A stretch of DNA of 64,000 nucleotides from Nautilus pompilius. Taxonomy: Eukaryota; Mollusca; Cephalopoda; Nautilida; Nautilidae. The notes beneath the pieces were generated by a model. That model was given only the letters and a program-made list of their open reading frames with translations, was not told the DNA's origin and searched no databases. Where the stretch lies: contig JACATO010000653.1 in the NCBI GenBank assembly GCA_018389105.1, positions 434,001 to 498,000 of the forward strand, given 5' to 3'. Positions 63,301-64,000 of this stretch are shown here, piece after piece. Every line of letters starts with the position of its first letter. The stretch's first letter is position 1. The position numbers were made by a program, and so were the translations under genes.

Positions 63301-64000
63301 GAAAAATTTTTTAAATAGCCTTTTTTTTTTTTTTATTTTGGGTAGGAGCCTTCAATTTTATTTAGCATGACTAAATACCAAAATCAATTTTAGTGAGGTG
63401 TTTTACAAGCAATTATTTCTAAAGTTTCACATGGAAAATATGTACTTTTCATTGCCCCTTTAGTTTCGTTTATCATAGTCCTGAAGCTAACCCCCCCAAA
63501 GCTTCAAGACAAAAAATTAAAGTAATAAAATGTATTAAAACAACAAAAAACTGATGCTCTTATTAAGATAGCAGGGTTGAGTTAGATGTTAAAAGAAAAG
63601 TTTTTAAAGCAATTCGAGATAATTCTTACAATTTATTTCGTATTTTCCTTTTATTGTAACAGTAAATTTTTCCCCTCAAATCAACATTGTAAAACTTTAA
63701 AGTGATTTGCAAATATTTTGAAACCAAGGTACAATACATTACCTCTGAAATTCAAACTGTGACAGAGTAGGACTTCTGCTGGGGCTCCGCCGGGCGATCT
63801 CTCTTGCACCACGGCCTTTCAGTGGCGATATACTCCTACTCTTCCGTGCATACCGTTCATGGCCAATTCGTTCTCTACTCCTACTCCTGCTACGTCTTCG
63901 ATCCTTACTTTTATTTGCCAGCCGCTCTCGGCTCTTGCTTCTGCACCACTCTTGGGTTCTTGTTCCACGCCTTTCTTTGCTTTTGCTTCTTCGCCTGTCT
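57159..64000 (-). CDS. RBM39: RBM39 (CAPER-alpha/HCC1-type splicing factor), 5' end outside the window
   Basis: Eight coding exons on the minus strand join in phase with GT-AG introns: 63743-64000 (continues beyond), 63128-63245, 61758-62048, 60372-60437, 59422-59626, 58449-58668, 58048-58232 and 57159-57322, giving 501 codons to the TGA at 57159-57161. Domain order: RS-rich region, RRM1, RRM2, low-complexity linker and C-terminal UHM (a U2AF-homology motif that binds ULM peptides of splicing factors). In vertebrates RBM39 is a nuclear U2AF65-related splicing factor and transcription coactivator of about 530 residues. The missing part is the N-terminal start of the RS region. Identity along RRM1, RRM2 and UHM is very high by eye. 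All RNP motifs are present, so the gene looks functional. Confidence 0.97.
58048..58232 (-). CDS. RBM39: RBM39 exon: UHM domain
   Basis: Reads SESKSSWDQEIRDDVIEECN, KHGGVVHIYVDKASPQGNVY, VKCPSIAAAVASVNALHGRY and FAG. The R-Y-F triplet is the R-X-F motif that defines UHMs. The acceptor is tttttaag and the donor GCAG|GTGAGT. Confidence 0.96.
58292..58313. repeat. (TA)n microsatellite in an RBM39 intron
   Basis: About 22 alternating A/T bases between the linker and UHM exons. Confidence 0.9.
58449..58668 (-). CDS. RBM39: RBM39 exon: low-complexity linker before the UHM
   Basis: Begins GTGFQIPQYAASALNMNPPP, runs through a Ser/Pro/Ala/Gln-rich stretch, and ends PPIPTQCFMLSNMFDPT. The TQCF.LSNMF part is conserved and opens the UHM; the rest is lineage-specific. 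The acceptor follows a long T run, and the donor is CCTC|GTAAGT. Confidence 0.95.
59422..59626 (-). CDS. RBM39: RBM39 exon: end of RRM2 and conserved linker
   Basis: Reads FHDSDDAKKALEQLNGFELA, GRPMKVGHVTDRTADSQVAS, then LDSDEMDRAGIDLGATGRLQ and LMAKLAEG, all very close to vertebrate RBM39. The donor is GAAG|GTAATA. Confidence 0.97.
60372..60437 (-). CDS. RBM39: RBM39 exon: RRM2 centre
   Basis: 22 codons: IDDIKLIRDHETGRSQGYGF then IT. GYGFIT is the RNP1 of RRM2 and completes as ITF across the intron. The borders are ttttttgcag and ACA|GTGAGT. Confidence 0.97.
61758..62048 (-). CDS. RBM39: RBM39 exon: rest of RRM1 and start of RRM2
   Basis: 97 codons in phase 0. It contains RSKGIAYVEF (RNP1 of RRM1), LTGQRLLGVPIMVQPSQAEK, and the inter-RRM linker NRAANATTTLQKG. 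RRM2 then begins with MRLYVGSLHFNITEEMLRGI (RNP2 LYVGSL) and runs to FEPFGK. The donor is AAG|GTAAGG. Confidence 0.97.
63128..63245 (-). CDS. RBM39: RBM39 exon: start of RRM1
   Basis: Reads QPGPELTPEERDARTIFCMQ and continues LSARIRPRDLEEFFSSIGK. TIFCMQ is the RNP2 strand of RRM1. The acceptor is cctcttttag and the donor AAG|GTAAAT. Confidence 0.96.
63743..64000 (-). CDS. RBM39: RBM39 exon: RS domain (truncated by window edge)
   Basis: Reads DRRRSKSKERRGTR...RRSRSRSRERIGHE...RRSPSRSPTLSQFEF, an Arg/Ser dipeptide-rich stretch typical of SR-related proteins, used for protein contacts and nuclear speckle targeting. It ends at donor CAGAG|GTAATG. The last codon is split (AG/G). Confidence 0.95.

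Overview
The window is animal nuclear DNA. It is AT-rich, has long introns with GT-AG junctions, carries an RBM39/CAPER-type splicing-factor gene, and contains many degraded transposons of classic metazoan families, two minisatellite/satellite arrays and tRNA-derived SINEs. I cannot name the species. An invertebrate, possibly a mollusc-like lophotrochozoan, fits the mix of hAT, piggyBac, mariner, pogo/Tigger and RNase H-bearing LINEs, but that is an inference. No prokaryotic or viral gene set is present.

Layout. 1-0.5 kb: the last two coding exons of an unrecognised gene on the + strand. 3.7-5.9 kb: a complete but decayed BED-finger hAT element with terminal inverted repeats (TIRs). 12-13.7 kb: a SINE-like element and a short piggyBac element with TTAA ends. 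14-22 kb: intron-like or intergenic DNA with only weak exon candidates. 22.3-22.9 kb: a mariner relic. 25.2-30.8 kb: a minisatellite of about 60 bp interrupted by a 1.83-kb internal fragment of a LINE (reverse transcriptase plus RNase H). 34.75-38.8 kb: about 92 copies of a very homogeneous 44-bp satellite. 39.2-39.5 kb: a tRNA-derived SINE inside a CTG/TTG microsatellite. 42.3-43.6 kb: a second hAT relic. 43.8-44.9 kb: a mariner with TIRs. 49.0-51.5 kb: a nearly intact pogo/Tigger element with a 54-bp perfect inverted repeat in its leader. 52.7-53.8 kb: the 3' end of a second LINE. 54.85-55.56 kb: a piggyBac relic. 55.7-56.6 kb: a second mariner copy, inverted relative to the first. 57.16-64.0 kb (- strand): eight coding exons of RBM39, continuing past the window edge.

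The one confidently functional gene is RBM39. Its exons join in phase to give 501 codons covering the end of the RS domain, RRM1, RRM2, a Pro/Ser/Ala linker and the C-terminal UHM. The rest is mostly repeat and transposon history. The most unusual items are the LINE fragment in the minisatellite that lacks both its ends, the Tigger whose only coding defects are single-base changes near or in homopolymer runs, and the retroelements bounded by AAC/AGC-type microsatellites. I found no clear new multi-gene system.
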